A stretch of DNA of 64,000 nt from assembly GCA_963575745.1 (NCBI GenBank), contig CAUYUJ010014629.1, positions 324,667-388,666 on the forward strand, written 5' to 3'. Below are positions 52,722-63,609 of this stretch, piece after piece. Source of the stretch: Prorocentrum cordatum. Lineage: Eukaryota; Sar; Dinophyceae; Prorocentrales; Prorocentraceae. The position numbers and the translations under genes are program-made. The notes beneath the pieces are model-generated. The model was given only the letters and a program-made list of their open reading frames with translations, ran no database searches and was not told the origin of the DNA. Within the stretch, counting starts at the first letter, position 1, and the number at the start of each line of letters is the position of its first letter.

Positions 52722-53245
52722 TCCTCATGCTCCTCCTCCTCCCTCCTCCTCCTCCTCCTCCTCCTCGTCCTGCATCCTCCTCCGCCTCATCCTCCTCGTC
52801 CTCCTCCTCCTCCTCATCCTCCGCCCCCCTAATCCTCCTCCTCCTCCTCCTCCTCCTCCTCCTCCTCCTCCTCCTCCTCCTCTTCCTGCTCCTCCTCCTC
52901 CTACTCTTCCTCCTCCTCCTGCTCCTCCTCCTCTCCTCCTCCTCCTCTTCCTCCTCCTCCTACTTCCAATCCACCTCCTCCGCCTTCTCCACGCTCATCC
53001 TCCTCCTCCTCCTCCTCCTCCTCCTCCTCCTCCTCCTCCTCCTCCTCCTCCTCCTCCTCCCCCTCCTCCTCCCCCGCCTCCTCTCCTCCTCCTCCTCCTC
53101 CTCCTCCACCTCCTCCTCCACCTCCTCCTCCTCCTCCTCCCCCTCCTCCTCCTCCTCCTCCTCCTCCTCCTCCTCCTCCTCCTCTCCTCCTCCTCCTCCC
53201 CCTCCTCCTCCTCCTCCTCCTCCTCCTCCTCCTCCTCCTCCTCCT
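52722..53245. repeat. CCT microsatellite, 0.5 kb
   Basis: CCTCCTCCTC with occasional CCTCGT, CCACCT, CCGCC and CCCCT. It lies about 140 bp after the GGA run at 52398-52578 and is complementary to it. Confidence 0.95.
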
Positions 53246-53246
53246 C

Positions 53247-53285
<39 letters not shown>

Positions 53286-53286
53286 G

Positions 53287-53330
<44 letters not shown>

Positions 53331-53402
53331 ATCATCATCATCAGCATCGCATCAGCATCAGCATCAGCATCAGCATCAGCATCAGCATCAGCGTCAGCAT
53401 CG

Positions 53403-53442
<40 letters not shown>

Positions 53443-53468
53443 CATCATCCTCATCCTCATCCTCATCC

Positions 53469-53529
<61 letters not shown>

Positions 53530-53565
53530 GATCATCATAATCATCATCGTCATCAGCATGATCAT
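53246..53565. repeat. CAT/ATC tract
   Basis: Starts directly at the end of the CCT run. CAGCAT-rich at 53341-53400 and CCTCAT-rich at 53445-53475. Confidence 0.95.
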
Positions 53566-54350
53566 CAGCATCTTATCGTTATTCTTATGTGTATCATTAA
53601 TGATGGGCATAACAATAACAGTAGTAATACTAACAATGAAACTAATAATACGAGTAATAACAATGATAATAATAATAATAATAATAATGATGATGATGAT
53701 GATGATGGTCCGAATCGTCTTAGTATTTATACTATGAGTATGTGTAGTATTCCCCCCCGCGTTCTGGGTATCAGTATGACCATCATCATCCGCATCAGAA
53801 TCCTCATCATCATCATAATCAACATCATCATCATCATCATCATCATCATCAGCAGCATCATCATCATCATCAGCAGCATCATCATTAGTATTATTGTAAT
53901 TATTATTATTAACATAAGTATTATGTCGTACTCGTCCTGTTAGTGTTGTTCTTATTAGTAGCAGTCGTCGTCGTAATATTGTTCATAAGCATGAGTACAA
54001 TCATTATTAGTAGTACTCTTAGTATGATTAGTACTATTGTTTGTAATTACTGTTCGCCGCAGTATTAATACTATGTGAATTAGTGTGCGTAGTGGTCTTC
54101 TTATTATTATTGACATTACCAGTAATACGCTGATTCGTGCTATACGTGATCGTCTTATTATGCGCTGTTATTATGTTTGTTGTATTCGTGTTCGCATTCG
54201 TCTTGTTGTTAGTTGTATTAGTCATTCGAGTAGTATTACGAGTCGTCTTCTTTTTGTTGTTTTAGTGTTCGCATTCGTCTTGTTATTATGCGCATCCGTG
54301 TTATGCTATCAATTGTATGCTTACTACGTGGTTATTAGTACATTCTGATG
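53566..54350. repeat. Decayed A/T-rich triplet tract
   Basis: After the ATC run the sequence drifts into AAT, AGT, ATT and TTR triplets (CATTAATGATGGG, AGTAGTAATACTAAC, TTATTATTATTGACATTACC) and then into a low-GC stretch without a pure repeat. A three-base periodicity is still visible to about 54340. Short frames here (for example 54085-54348) look like by-products of it. Confidence 0.65.
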
Positions 54351-54362
54351 ATTTATATTCCT

Positions 54363-54525
54363 CCTCCTCATCCACTCCTGACGTTGGGCCGACCTAAGCA
54401 AGAGCTGTGGCGCTCTTCTTCCTCCTCGTCCTCCTCCTCCTCCTCCTCCTCCTCCTCCTCCTCCTCTTCCTCCCCCTCTTCCTCCTCCTCATCCTCCTCC
54501 TCCACGCTCCTCCTCCTCCTCCTCC
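54363..54525. repeat. CCT microsatellite
   Basis: CCTCCTCCTC and TTCCTCC triplets, 54415-54522 purest. Confidence 0.85.
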
Positions 54526-54694
54526 TCGCGGCCCGCCTTTTTCCAGTGCCGGGCCGTCGGAAGTGGGGCCGCGCGCGCGCGAGCGCTCTCCGCCGGCCAA
54601 GAGGCGGAAGCGCGCGAGAACCAGCGGGTTCACTTGTGCCCGCATTGTGTCGCATGCTGTAGGAGGGAGGGGGGGGGGTACATGCAGGAGCTCG

Positions 54695-54838
54695 ACAACA
54701 AGAAACCTTACACAAGAAGCTCAGCCCTGGAACCCCAGGACGCCACGCTTTCCATCGTAGCACCATGGAAACCCAAAAAAAACCAGGGCACCCGGGAGGC
54801 AGGGTGTTTTTGGCATGGGCTTCCACCGTATGTCGTGG
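54695..54838 (+). repeat. Dispersed repeat, copy 2 (partner at 4752)
   Basis: Ordered similarity to 4752-4921, including AGAAACCTT-CACAAGAAG, GGAACCCCAGGACG and CCAGGGCACCC-GGAGGCA. Confidence 0.55.
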
Positions 54839-55797
54839 GAGGAAGGGAAGGAAGAGGCGGGCCCCGCTGACCCGCTCGAAGCGGCTGTCTTGACCCTTAC
54901 CCCACCTGTGCCACTGGTATGTACTCCCACCCACCTGCCTACCCATCATTTAGCTGGCCTGAGGCTGTCCACAAAAGAAAGAGCCCGCATCCTGCCTGAA
55001 TGGACGTTGTGTCGTATGGGAAGAATGGGGCGCGGAGCGCATCGCCTCAGCGCCCTGCTAACTTTTTCCTCAAATTGAGTTCCCGCGTCGCGCGCGTCGC
55101 CGTTCTTCACCAAATCGTGAAAATCCGTTGCGCGCTCCAGGAAACGAAATACCCAGCTCGCTCAAGCGCCACACAAGTTGTTCCTCAAAACTGCGCTTCG
55201 CTTGGGCGAAGCGGAATGTTTTGCTACCGCCCATCATATCGCAAGTCGGTCCGCGAGCGAGATGGTGCTCTCGTTCTAGATCCCAGATTTCGGCGGCGAG
55301 CGAGGGGGGGAAGTGAGAAGGCGAAGGCCTTCTCAGAAGGTGGCGGGACCTCCCGGAAGACCCCGCGCCTTCTGAGAGGTGCTCTGCGCCTCCGGCGGAG
55401 GCTCAGCGAGCTCCTCGGAAAGCTGGGGGACCACCCTCGCGTTTGGCGGGCTGCTCTTGACTGCATGTGGGACGCTCTTGGCGCACCACCCTAACTTTTT
55501 ATGTGCTCTTCTGCCTACGCGTCCTCAGGATGCACGGCCCACTGACTGACTGACTGAGAGAGAAGGCCCGCCCCTTCTCACCTCAGCCCTCCTCCTGTAA
55601 TCCCCCCCCCCACCCCTCCTCGTCCCTCCCACGTCGTCGGCGGCGGGCGCGCGCGAGCGCCCTCCGTCCGCGGAGCGGCAGCGCGCGCCCGCACGAGTGC
55701 TGCCTCTCGTGCCAGCCCTGACCCTCGTGCCCTCGGCGGGGGGGGGATGAGGCCGGGCGGGAGTGGCCGGCCCCGCGGACTCGCCCGAGCTGCCCGA
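54839..55797. other. No confident gene
   Basis: GC-rich. CTTCTGAGAAG-type palindromes cluster at 55315-55375 (GGCCTTCTCAGAAGG, GCGCCTTCTGAGAGG). No domain-bearing frame. Confidence 0.35.
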
Positions 55798-56012
55798 GGC
55801 CTCGCCGATGGGCTCCGAGCAGGCGGGGTCGGCGGATCGCGCTGCATCGCCGATGCCTCGGCGACGTCGGGGTCCAGCGGCGCCGTCGGCGTGGAGAACA
55901 TCGGGCTCCGCAGCGAGCCGCATCGGCGATGCATCGGCGATGCACCGGAGATGCATCGGCGATGCGACGCGATCCTCCGACCCCATCTACTGGGGCCACA
56001 TCTGGGAGGCCT
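55798..56012. mobile_element. GATGCATCGG inverted-repeat element, copy 3 (fullest)
   Basis: Left arm AGGCCTCGCCGATGGGCTCC, GGGGTCGGCGGATCGCG and right arm CGCGATCCTCCGACCCC, CTGGGAGGCCT pair over about 53 bp at roughly 75 percent. Between them lie the core GGCGTCGGCGTGGAGAACAT and repeats of CATCGGCGATG. GAGCTGC lies just outside both ends, a possible 7-8 bp target duplication. Confidence 0.65.
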
Positions 56013-57074
56013 AGAGCTGCTGAGCCTGCCTCCTGCTCACGCTCCTACTCGTACTCCTTGTCGCACCCCAGCTGCCTCCCTTCTGCTCATCCCCCCGCGC
56101 CTTGCTCCCCCTGACCTTCAGCCTGATCAGCTCCGCTACGACGCCCACTGCTGGACCTCACTGCTACAAACAAACAAAAAAACGCTGTGAGGCACACAAG
56201 TCGGCGGCGCCAACGGGGGGGGTGAGAGGGAGCAGGTCTTCTCGAAGACTGCGGGGCTTCTCAGAAGCCCTCAAAGCTTCTGAGAAGCCATCTGTCTCTT
56301 CGGAGATGGCATGGAGAACTCCCCAGAAGGCCAGAGGCCTTCCAAGCCTCTTGAGGAGGCCCGCCACCGTCTCGGCGACTCCGAAGGGTGCGGTTTGCAC
56401 AGGGTGTCGCTTGCCACGCGCACCCTGCGGGGCTGGCAAGAACCTCGACAGGATTCTCCGCCGCGCCCCGAGGAGGCCCGACGAGGACCGCGTGGTGCCC
56501 CCCGAGCCCCAACAAAGCAGATCGCAGGCCACACCCCGGCGTAACAGCACCCTCTGCAGTCGCCGAACCTTCTGGGGAAACCATCAGGTACCGATACCGA
56601 TACCACCCGGACCTCTCCTGGGGTGCACTCTGACCAGAATTTCGAGGCGAATATAGCGGTGGCGACGAGGGCCTCACAGGAAGCCAAAAAAAGGGAAAAC
56701 GAGAGAAGGGTAGAGGTATGGGTACCTTCCCCAGACATGCGACGTCCTGATTTTTTCAATACGTGGTCCCTCGAAATCCCGAACCTTTCCTCAGGACCGG
56801 TTTTTCATCCTGAATCGTTGTTTGAGGGTCCCGAGGCCTGGCCGAAAAGTGGCCAAAACCGCCCGTCCTGATTTTTATGACGACGCGAGCATGTCTGGGG
56901 GCATCTTCTCCTCCTCCGACCTTCCCCCCCCCTGGGCTCACCGCAGATACAGGCGCACTGAGGTCAGCGAAGGCACTGTCACGAGGGCGCCTGGCCGGCC
57001 AAGGCCAGGACCTCCCACCGCCAGGCCCGCGAGAGGACGCTGCCCGGTGCGCGAGGCTGCGGAACGTTCTCATG
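56013..57074. other. No confident gene
   Basis: Open frames on both strands. A minus frame at 56164-56550 has a natural-looking part (FGVAETVAGLLKRLGRPLAF, WGVLHAISEETDGFSEALRA) but it is built partly from the CTTCTGAGAAG palindromes at 56230-56300, so it was not called. Confidence 0.3.
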
Positions 57075-57235
57075 TTCGGCGTTTCGATACAGTCGGATTC
57101 GATTGGACAGGACGCGCGAGAGGACACAAGACCCTTCCGAGGGCCACATTGCCACAGGGATGTAGGAAACATGGGTCGCGAGACACAGAACACAAGGGTA
57201 CCCTTGATTTGGCAGGGTCGACCTACTAATGTGGG
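57075..57235 (+). repeat. Dispersed repeat, copy 2 (partner at 6640)
   Basis: Ordered similarity to 6640-6790, ending TTTGGCAGGGTCGACCT. Confidence 0.55.
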
Positions 57236-57383
57236 CCGACTGTATTGGGGGAAAGGGGGGGGAAGGTGGGGGGTTTGGCTCCGGATCTCTGCTTAGCGCG
57301 ACTGCTTGCAGCAGTGTTTCCTGTGGGGGAGGGGCCCCACCTGCTCGAAACGGGCGCCAGAAAACAGCCAATATCCACTCCAC

Positions 57384-57616
57384 TTGAGCAGGGACCGACC
57401 GTCCCGGCATTCCTATAGTCATACCACGGAATGTTCTTAGAACCCAAAAATGTTCTAAGAACAAAAACAAGGTTCTTAGAACATAAACCCGATGTGATAA
57501 AACAAGACAGACTCCGCCAGAAATGCTCTAAGAACATTTCGAGGAAACCACAAAAGGTTCTTAGAACATTGCATGGTAGGGCTATAGGCGAGCCAGGACG
57601 CTTCGCCGCTGCTTGA
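57384..57616. mobile_element. Short TIR element, GAGCAG family, copy 2
   Basis: Same plan as 9186-9420. The internal GTTCTTAGAAC and GTTCTAAGAAC palindromes are better preserved here and occur five times. TCCAC lies directly outside both ends (57379-57383 and 57617-57621), a plausible 5 bp target duplication. Confidence 0.7.
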
Positions 57617-57775
57617 TCCACGGGATGGGGGAGGGGGGGGAGGGGGGGGTGCGAGGGCCCGCGCCGATCGGCAAACCAAGGCATACAAAGACGACCACCT
57701 GCACAACGCCCTGCCTCGAGAGGCGCAGCCGCCCCTCCAGACAGACACCGCCGTGCCGACCGCGCACGCGCCTCG

Positions 57776-57940
57776 ACGCTGCCTCGACGATGCACCGGCG
57801 ACGTCGGCGATGCGTCGGCGGCGTCGGCGCGGAGAAGATCGGGCTCCACGTCGGGCAACATCGGCGACGCATCGGCGACGCATCGGCGGTGCGGCGCGAT
57901 CCTCCGACCTCATCTGCTCGGACCCCCTCTTGGAGGCCCA
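57776..57940 (+). mobile_element. GATGCATCGG inverted-repeat element, copy 4 (right part)
   Basis: CGACGATGCACCGGCGACG, the core GGCGTCGGCGCGGAGAAGAT, ATCGGCGACGCATCGGCG, then the right arm GGCGCGATCCTCCGACCTCA and TTGGAGGCCC. The left arm is missing. Confidence 0.55.
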
Positions 57941-58372
57941 GTTTAGGAACAACAAGCGGCATAGCACATAGACTTTCGGAGTTCCGCACGAGTTCTTGGG
58001 TCGCCCGTCGCTGGACCCCCCCGTTCCCTGGCGCACGGAGGGCTGCCAGAGGGGGTCCAGCGCCGCCCCAGGAAGCACGCGCGGACCTCAGGAAATGTAT
58101 TGATGCAATGTGTTGCTCTTCGAGTGGGTGTCCCTGGGTCCCTTTGCAGTCTTCAGCGAGGAGAATGATCGAGGACTGGGATCCTCTGAACGGCACCATG
58201 CAGACCTCCGATGTGCAGCACTCTTGAACGCTGCGCTGCCTCGCCACGAGACTCTACGTGAGGCATGGGCACTTTATATTAGCATCGGTGCTGAACGATT
58301 TCTTTCTATCACCTTTTCGGCCACCAAGGATTATGTTGCGCCCATCGTACTCGAGGACCAGATCCCAGAAAT

Positions 58373-58500
58373 AATTTCGAGCACCCAGAAAGTGTCGAAA
58401 GAGTGTCGAAAGAGTGTCGAAAAAGTGCCTCCCAGGGCCCGACGCGCGAAAACCTTCGAGTTTCGGTACCTTTTTTCTGGTGCTCGAAATTATGTCTGGT
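58373..58500. mobile_element. Fold-back element with ATAATTTCGAGCAC arms
   Basis: Left arm CCCAGAAATAATTTCGAGCA and right arm TGCTCGAAATTATGTCTGG are inverted over about 27 bp. The loop holds three copies of AGTGTCGAAAG. About 128 bp, no coding. Confidence 0.65.
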
Positions 58501-58599
58501 AGTCAAGGCGAAAGTAAGCTGGAACATATAATCACAAGCTGAAGTAAGCTGGAACATCTAAGAGACCCTCGAGGGTCTGGGCTCTGGGGCCTATACGGC

Positions 58600-58740
58600 T
58601 GGAGTTGGCGGGGAGGGGAGAGGACGAAGGAGAGGGAGGAAGGGGAGGAGGGGCAAGGAGGTCGGAGGTAGAAGGGGGAGGGGGGGGAGGGGGAGGAGAA
58701 GCAGGAGGAGGAGGAAGACGAGAGGGGCGAGAAGGGTGGT
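58600..58740. repeat. GGA/GGGA purine-rich run
   Basis: GGAGGGGAG and GAGGAGG variants, almost pyrimidine-free on plus. Confidence 0.75.
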
Positions 58741-60016
58741 GTAACGCTCGTGGCGGCCATGGGGGTCGACATGAACCTCGTTCTGCCCGCGCAGGCCCAG
58801 ACTTGACCGGCCAGTGATCGCAATGTCAGCGGAGTTGCTTCATCTGGCGAGGCAAAATCGAGCGGAGCAGTCCGCTGGCGCACCAGGCGCTAATCCTTCC
58901 AGGACTGCGCGGCCGCTGCTCACCGAGCAGTCCCCCCGCGAGGGATACAAACAGCGAGAACTCTGGCAGAAGGCGACGACAAAGACTGGCTTGCGAGGAG
59001 GATCTTACTCCGGGGGGCTGGAGAAAGTGAGGACGGGCGGGGACAGACAACGGGGTCAGGAGGTAGGCAGCCACACGTGAACCTTGCCCCTTACCCCTGT
59101 TGGTTTTTTTCGATCCACGGCTGGGGTGCAAGATCTGAAAGATGCCTGTGGTCAAAAATCACAGCCAGCTGGGGTGTCCGACATCCCGGAACCGATGGGA
59201 CCCGCAGGGGCAGTGATCGCAAGCGGACGCAGAAAGGATGCTCAGCGCAACCCTCCGCTGTCACGCGTGGCTGCTGCCATGATGCCACAAGCTGGCCTTC
59301 TCTAGGGAAACAAACGAGGACATGAACATAAAAACTCGGAGGTCCGCGCGGGTTTCTCGGATCGGCGTTGGATCCGCCTCCTTTGCGCGCGGAGCGCGCC
59401 AGAGGCGACGCCGGAGGCGCCGCCAGCGGGCTCCAGCGCCGATCCGCGAAATCCGCGCGGACCTCCGAGTTTTTACATCCATGTCCTTGTTCGTTCCCCG
59501 AATTCTCCCAGAGGCTCCGGCGGGGCCTCTGGCGAGCCCTCGCACCACCCGCCCGGCGCCAGGGCCACGGCCACGCCGCGACCGGCGTAGAGAGCCGAAG
59601 CAGCGGGGCCGCGCGGAGCGGCATACGGCTCCTCAGGGCACTGGGATGCGCGGGCCCCCGCAGCCAGGGGCGACCGGGCTGTTGGAATGGCTGCCACCGC
59701 AGGGAGGGGTACGTGTGCAAGATGGGCAACCGCTTTCGTCGACGGGGCTGCGAAGCGATGCGGTAAAGCTCGCGCGGCCGCGTGGGCAAGCACACGCGGA
59801 AAGCATGGCACTGAGTTGTCGAAAGCGGCGTAAGCACACACGACTTGAACGTGAAGCTACACGATAAGCTGGAGCTTCAGCTTTCTGCGTTGCGGTTTCA
59901 CGGATTGTGCTGGGAAGGGCTTTGCGTAACAACGCAAACCCCTTCCCATTGACCCCCATTGAACAAAAGACCCCAAGGCGAAGCCCCGTCGGGCCCCAGG
60001 ACACACAAATAAAAGG
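58741..60016. other. No confident gene
   Basis: GC-rich. 59330-59480 contains an inverted pair: ACATGAACATAAAAACTCGG...GGTCCGCGCGG and CCGCGCGGACC...CGAGTTTTTACATCCATGT, arms of about 40 bp. TTTGCGTAACAACGCAAA at 59921 is a small hairpin. Confidence 0.4.
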
Positions 60017-60140
60017 ATTCCCCATACTTTCCTACATTTTCTGGGTTTCTGTCTTCCCCCCCACTTCCCATATTTTCCCATATTTTCCTGGGAATCGACG
60101 ATTAATTGTGTCTGCGTGTTTTTTCCTCTCCTGAGAGAGG
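60017..60140 (+). repeat. Duplicated segment, copy 1
   Basis: CCCCATA, TTTCCTACATTTTCTGGG, GTCTTCCCCCCACTTCCCAT and TTTTCCTGGGAATCGACG, then TGTCTGCGTGTT. It matches 60702-60830 in order. Confidence 0.7.
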
Positions 60141-60429
60141 CAGAGTGTGAAGGGGCCATGGGACACACAAACTCGCCGGCCCAACGGGCCAAGGGCGTGC
60201 CAAGATCTCCGGCAACTGGTTAACAATATTCTTGTTCGCGCGCGCGGGGCCGCCCCTGGGGGTCCCAGGACGGAAAGTACCCCAGGACACCAGGCCCCAG
60301 AAGTTCAAAAATGCCTCCCAGGCGCCCCCGAACGGCTTCTCAAAAGACCCCAAGAGGCCTCCCAAAGAAGCATCTTGACGACGATCCTGTTTGGCCCCAA
60401 GAGCAACACAAGATGCCAACGACAGGCTT

Positions 60430-60605
60430 CCTCCTCCGCCCCTTCCCCTTCCCCTTCCTCCTCCTCCTCCTCCGCCTCCTCCTCCTCCTCCTCCTCCTTC
60501 TCCTCCTCCTCCTTATCTTCATCCTCCTCCTCTCCTTACCATCCTCTCCTCCTCCTCCCCTCCCCTTCCCCATCCTCATCTTCCTCCTCCTCCTCCTCCT
60601 CGGCG
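60430..60605. repeat. CCT microsatellite
   Basis: CTCCTCCTCC with CCTTCCCC, CTTATCTTCATC and CCCCTTCCCC breaks; about 175 bp. Confidence 0.85.
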
Positions 60606-60701
60606 GTGCCACAATGGCCCCGGGCCCACGGCGAAGCAGTAGCGATCATGCAACATGGGCCGGCGGAATGAGCGAAGCGATTGCATAAATAGACACGAAT
60701 A

Positions 60702-60830
60702 ACCAGATCCCCCATATTTCCCCATATTTTCTAGGTGTTCGTCTTACCCCCATTTCCCATAGTTTCTTATGTTTTCCTGGGAATCGACGCTTCATTTTGT
60801 CTGTGTGTTCTTTCCCCTCCTGGTAGTGGA
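60702..60830 (+). repeat. Duplicated segment, copy 2
   Basis: CCCCATATTTCCCCATATTT, CTAGGTGTTCGTCTTACCCC and TTTTCCTGGGAATCGACG; second copy of 60017-60140. Confidence 0.7.
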
Positions 60831-61385
60831 GGATAAGCAGGACAAGCAGGGGTCCTCGGGTCCTCGCTATGCCGCGTCGGGGGGAGCTGTCGAGGCCCTC
60901 TGGGGCCCTCATCCGGAAGGCTCCCTGTGGTCGGGCGCTGGCCCCGCTGGCTCGCGGTGGTTCTCGCACGCAGCTGAAACATCACCTGGCACATGCCTGC
61001 CCGAAGACACTGCATAGTCAGAACGGGGATGAGGACGATGATGAGGACGAAGACGACGCGGGGGCGAAGTGGAGCAGAGGAGGGGTAAGCTCGACGTTGC
61101 GCTACGTGTCTGGTTACACGTGCCCAGAGTACCAGCGCGCCATACGCTCCTCAACCTCCAACCACCATGCACTCGCTTGAGGGGAGCCGAGGTCGGGATG
61201 TTGTACACCGTACAGCCCTGGTCAAATCGAGGCTGGGGAAGGCCCGTAGCCAGATGAGGGGGAGAAATGTCCATCCACAACCATTCGCCGAGGAGGGGGA
61301 GGAGGCAGAGGGAATACATTCCTCCTTACCCCCCCACCCTCCCCACGTTCCTCAGGAGGGATGTGGGGAAAAAGGAGGGGGGGAT
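60831..61385. other. No gene seen
   Basis: Short frames only. GATGAGGACGATGATGAGGA at 61028 is a small GAT/GAG triplet run. Confidence 0.35.
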
Positions 61386-61810
61386 AATGTGAGAGGGGAG
61401 AGAAAGAGAGAGAGAGAGAGACAGAAAGAGAGAACAAGACAACAACAAAAAACGAACAACAAAAACTACCTGTGATGAACACGCCGGTCCAACGGGACCA
61501 GGTGGTGCAGAATGGTCCAAAATGGCTCCAGGAAAGCCTCCGACATGCCTCTCAGAGGCCCAAACCGCAATATGGCTCAAAGTGGGCACGAAGGCTCCTA
61601 GAGACGCCCCCGAGCGGCCGAAATCCACACAAAACCATGGAAAACTCATGAGTGTGATATCTCGTGTTTCGCTTCCCACTGGCTTTTGAGATCCCAGGAC
61701 GGCCCGAAGATGGCCCAAGAGAGCCTCACGAGGGGAGTATAAGGGCTCCAGGACAGCCCCAAAGGCGCTTAAGAGCGCCCCAAGAGGGACCCAAGAGGCG
61801 ATCATTCGGT
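61386..61810. repeat. GA microsatellite and CCAAGAGG cryptic tract
   Basis: GAGAGA run at 61400-61437, then from 61490 drifting GGCTCCAGGAAAGC, GCCCCAAGAGGG and CCCAAGAGGCG words. Confidence 0.6.
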
Positions 61811-62174
61811 CTCCGACGGGGGGAGGGCGTAACCAAGAACCCCCCCTCCTCATCCTCCTTATACTCCCACCTCCACTTCCTCATCCGCCTCGATCCTCGA
61901 TCATCGAAGCTCGATCCTCCTCCTCGAAGGGAAAACGAAAAGGGAGGACTGGCTCAAAGGGGGGGACATTCATATCAAGGGGCGAAGGGCCGTCCAAAAC
62001 GCGCCACAAAAAGGGCATGACCATCAGAAGGATGTGTCTCAGGATCTTGGTGGGGGGTACGACAGCACCACCTCGCCTTGAACGTTCGGCTTCGCCATCG
62101 GGGGGCGATCGCCAATGTAACGGCGATGTATGGACGACTTCAAGTCAAGCTGTCCCCGCTGGGTCGGCGACCCT

Positions 62175-63051
62175 GTGGTTCTCCTCCTCATCACCGTCGT
62201 CATCATCATTACAACCACTATCACCGTCACCACAACCACACCCACAATCAACACCATCACCAGCATCGCCAACACCACCATCATCACCACCATCAGCAAA
62301 ATCAGCGTCATCATCACAACCAGAACCACCATCACCATCACCATCACCACAAGCATCAGCATCAGCATCATCAGCATCATCATCAGCATCATCAGCATCA
62401 TCAGCATCATCAGCATCATCAGCATCATCAGCATCATCAGCATCATCAGCATCGGCATCATCATCGTCATCTTTATCATCATCACCACTGTAGCTACCAC
62501 CACATCATCACCATCAGTATGAGCGCCATCATCAATAGCATCATCACTATCATCATCAACATCGTCAGCATCGTCATCATCAGCAGCATCACCACCGTCA
62601 GCACAATCATCCTTATCAACACCACCGCCACCACCACCACAATCACCATCATCAGCATCATCATCAGCATCACAACCACCAACACCATCACCATCATCAT
62701 CACCACCATCATCAGCAGCATCATCACCATCATCAACATCATCATCATCATCATCATCAGCATCCTCGTCATCAGCATCATCATCACCATCATCGTTATC
62801 ATCAATATCATAATCAACATCATCATCAGCATCATCATAATCGCCGACGTGCTCGTCGTCGTCACCACAACCGAATTGACCATCAACCTTATCAACAGCA
62901 TCAACAGTATCAACATCATCATCATCATCATCAGCATCCTCAAAATCCTCATCATCAATACCATCATAAACATAATCATCCCAGCCATCATCTGTAATGC
63001 CCCTCATCATCATCATCATCCTTCACCACCCTCAATCATCATTGCCATCAC

Positions 63052-63104
<53 letters not shown>

Positions 63105-63144
63105 GCATCAGCATCAACATTATCATCATCAGCATCATCATGCT

Positions 63145-63179
<35 letters not shown>

Positions 63180-63200
63180 GCATCATCATCATCATCCCCC
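62175..63200. repeat. CAT/CAC/ATC tract, 1 kb
   Basis: ACCACCATCACC-type triplets at first, CATCAGCAT units at 62360-62460, mixed triplets to 63000 and purer CAT at 63050-63195. All long frames across it are repeat artefacts. Confidence 0.9.
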
Positions 63201-63369
63201 TTCAGGAACTCGCTGGCGGAGATGGCGCTCGAGGCTGCGAGGATGCCCTTGGCCAGAAGCTGAGATAAGAGGGAACTCCCCCCCTCGCGTGCCGTGAAGC
63301 CGGGACGCGCAGATGCGCTTAAACAGGGGCTCGCAAGGGGGCAGACATCCTCTTCGTACTCCTCCACAT

Positions 63370-63500
63370 CCTCCTATCACATCCTCATCCTCCCTCATCC
63401 CCCCTCATCCTCCTTCTCTCGCTTCCTCCTCCTACTCCTCCTCCTCCTCCTCATCCGCCTCCTCCGCCTCCTCCCTCCTCATCCCTCCTCCAGCCCCCAC
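63370..63500. repeat. CCT microsatellite
   Basis: CCTCATCC and CCTCCTCC triplets, imperfect. Confidence 0.8.
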
Positions 63501-63609
63501 CTCTTCCTAAGACGGCACAAGGGCCCAAAAATGCCTCAAGAGGCACCCGAGACAGTGCAAGAGGACCCACGGACGGCTCAAAAACGCTCAGAAACACCCA
63601 ATGTGACGA

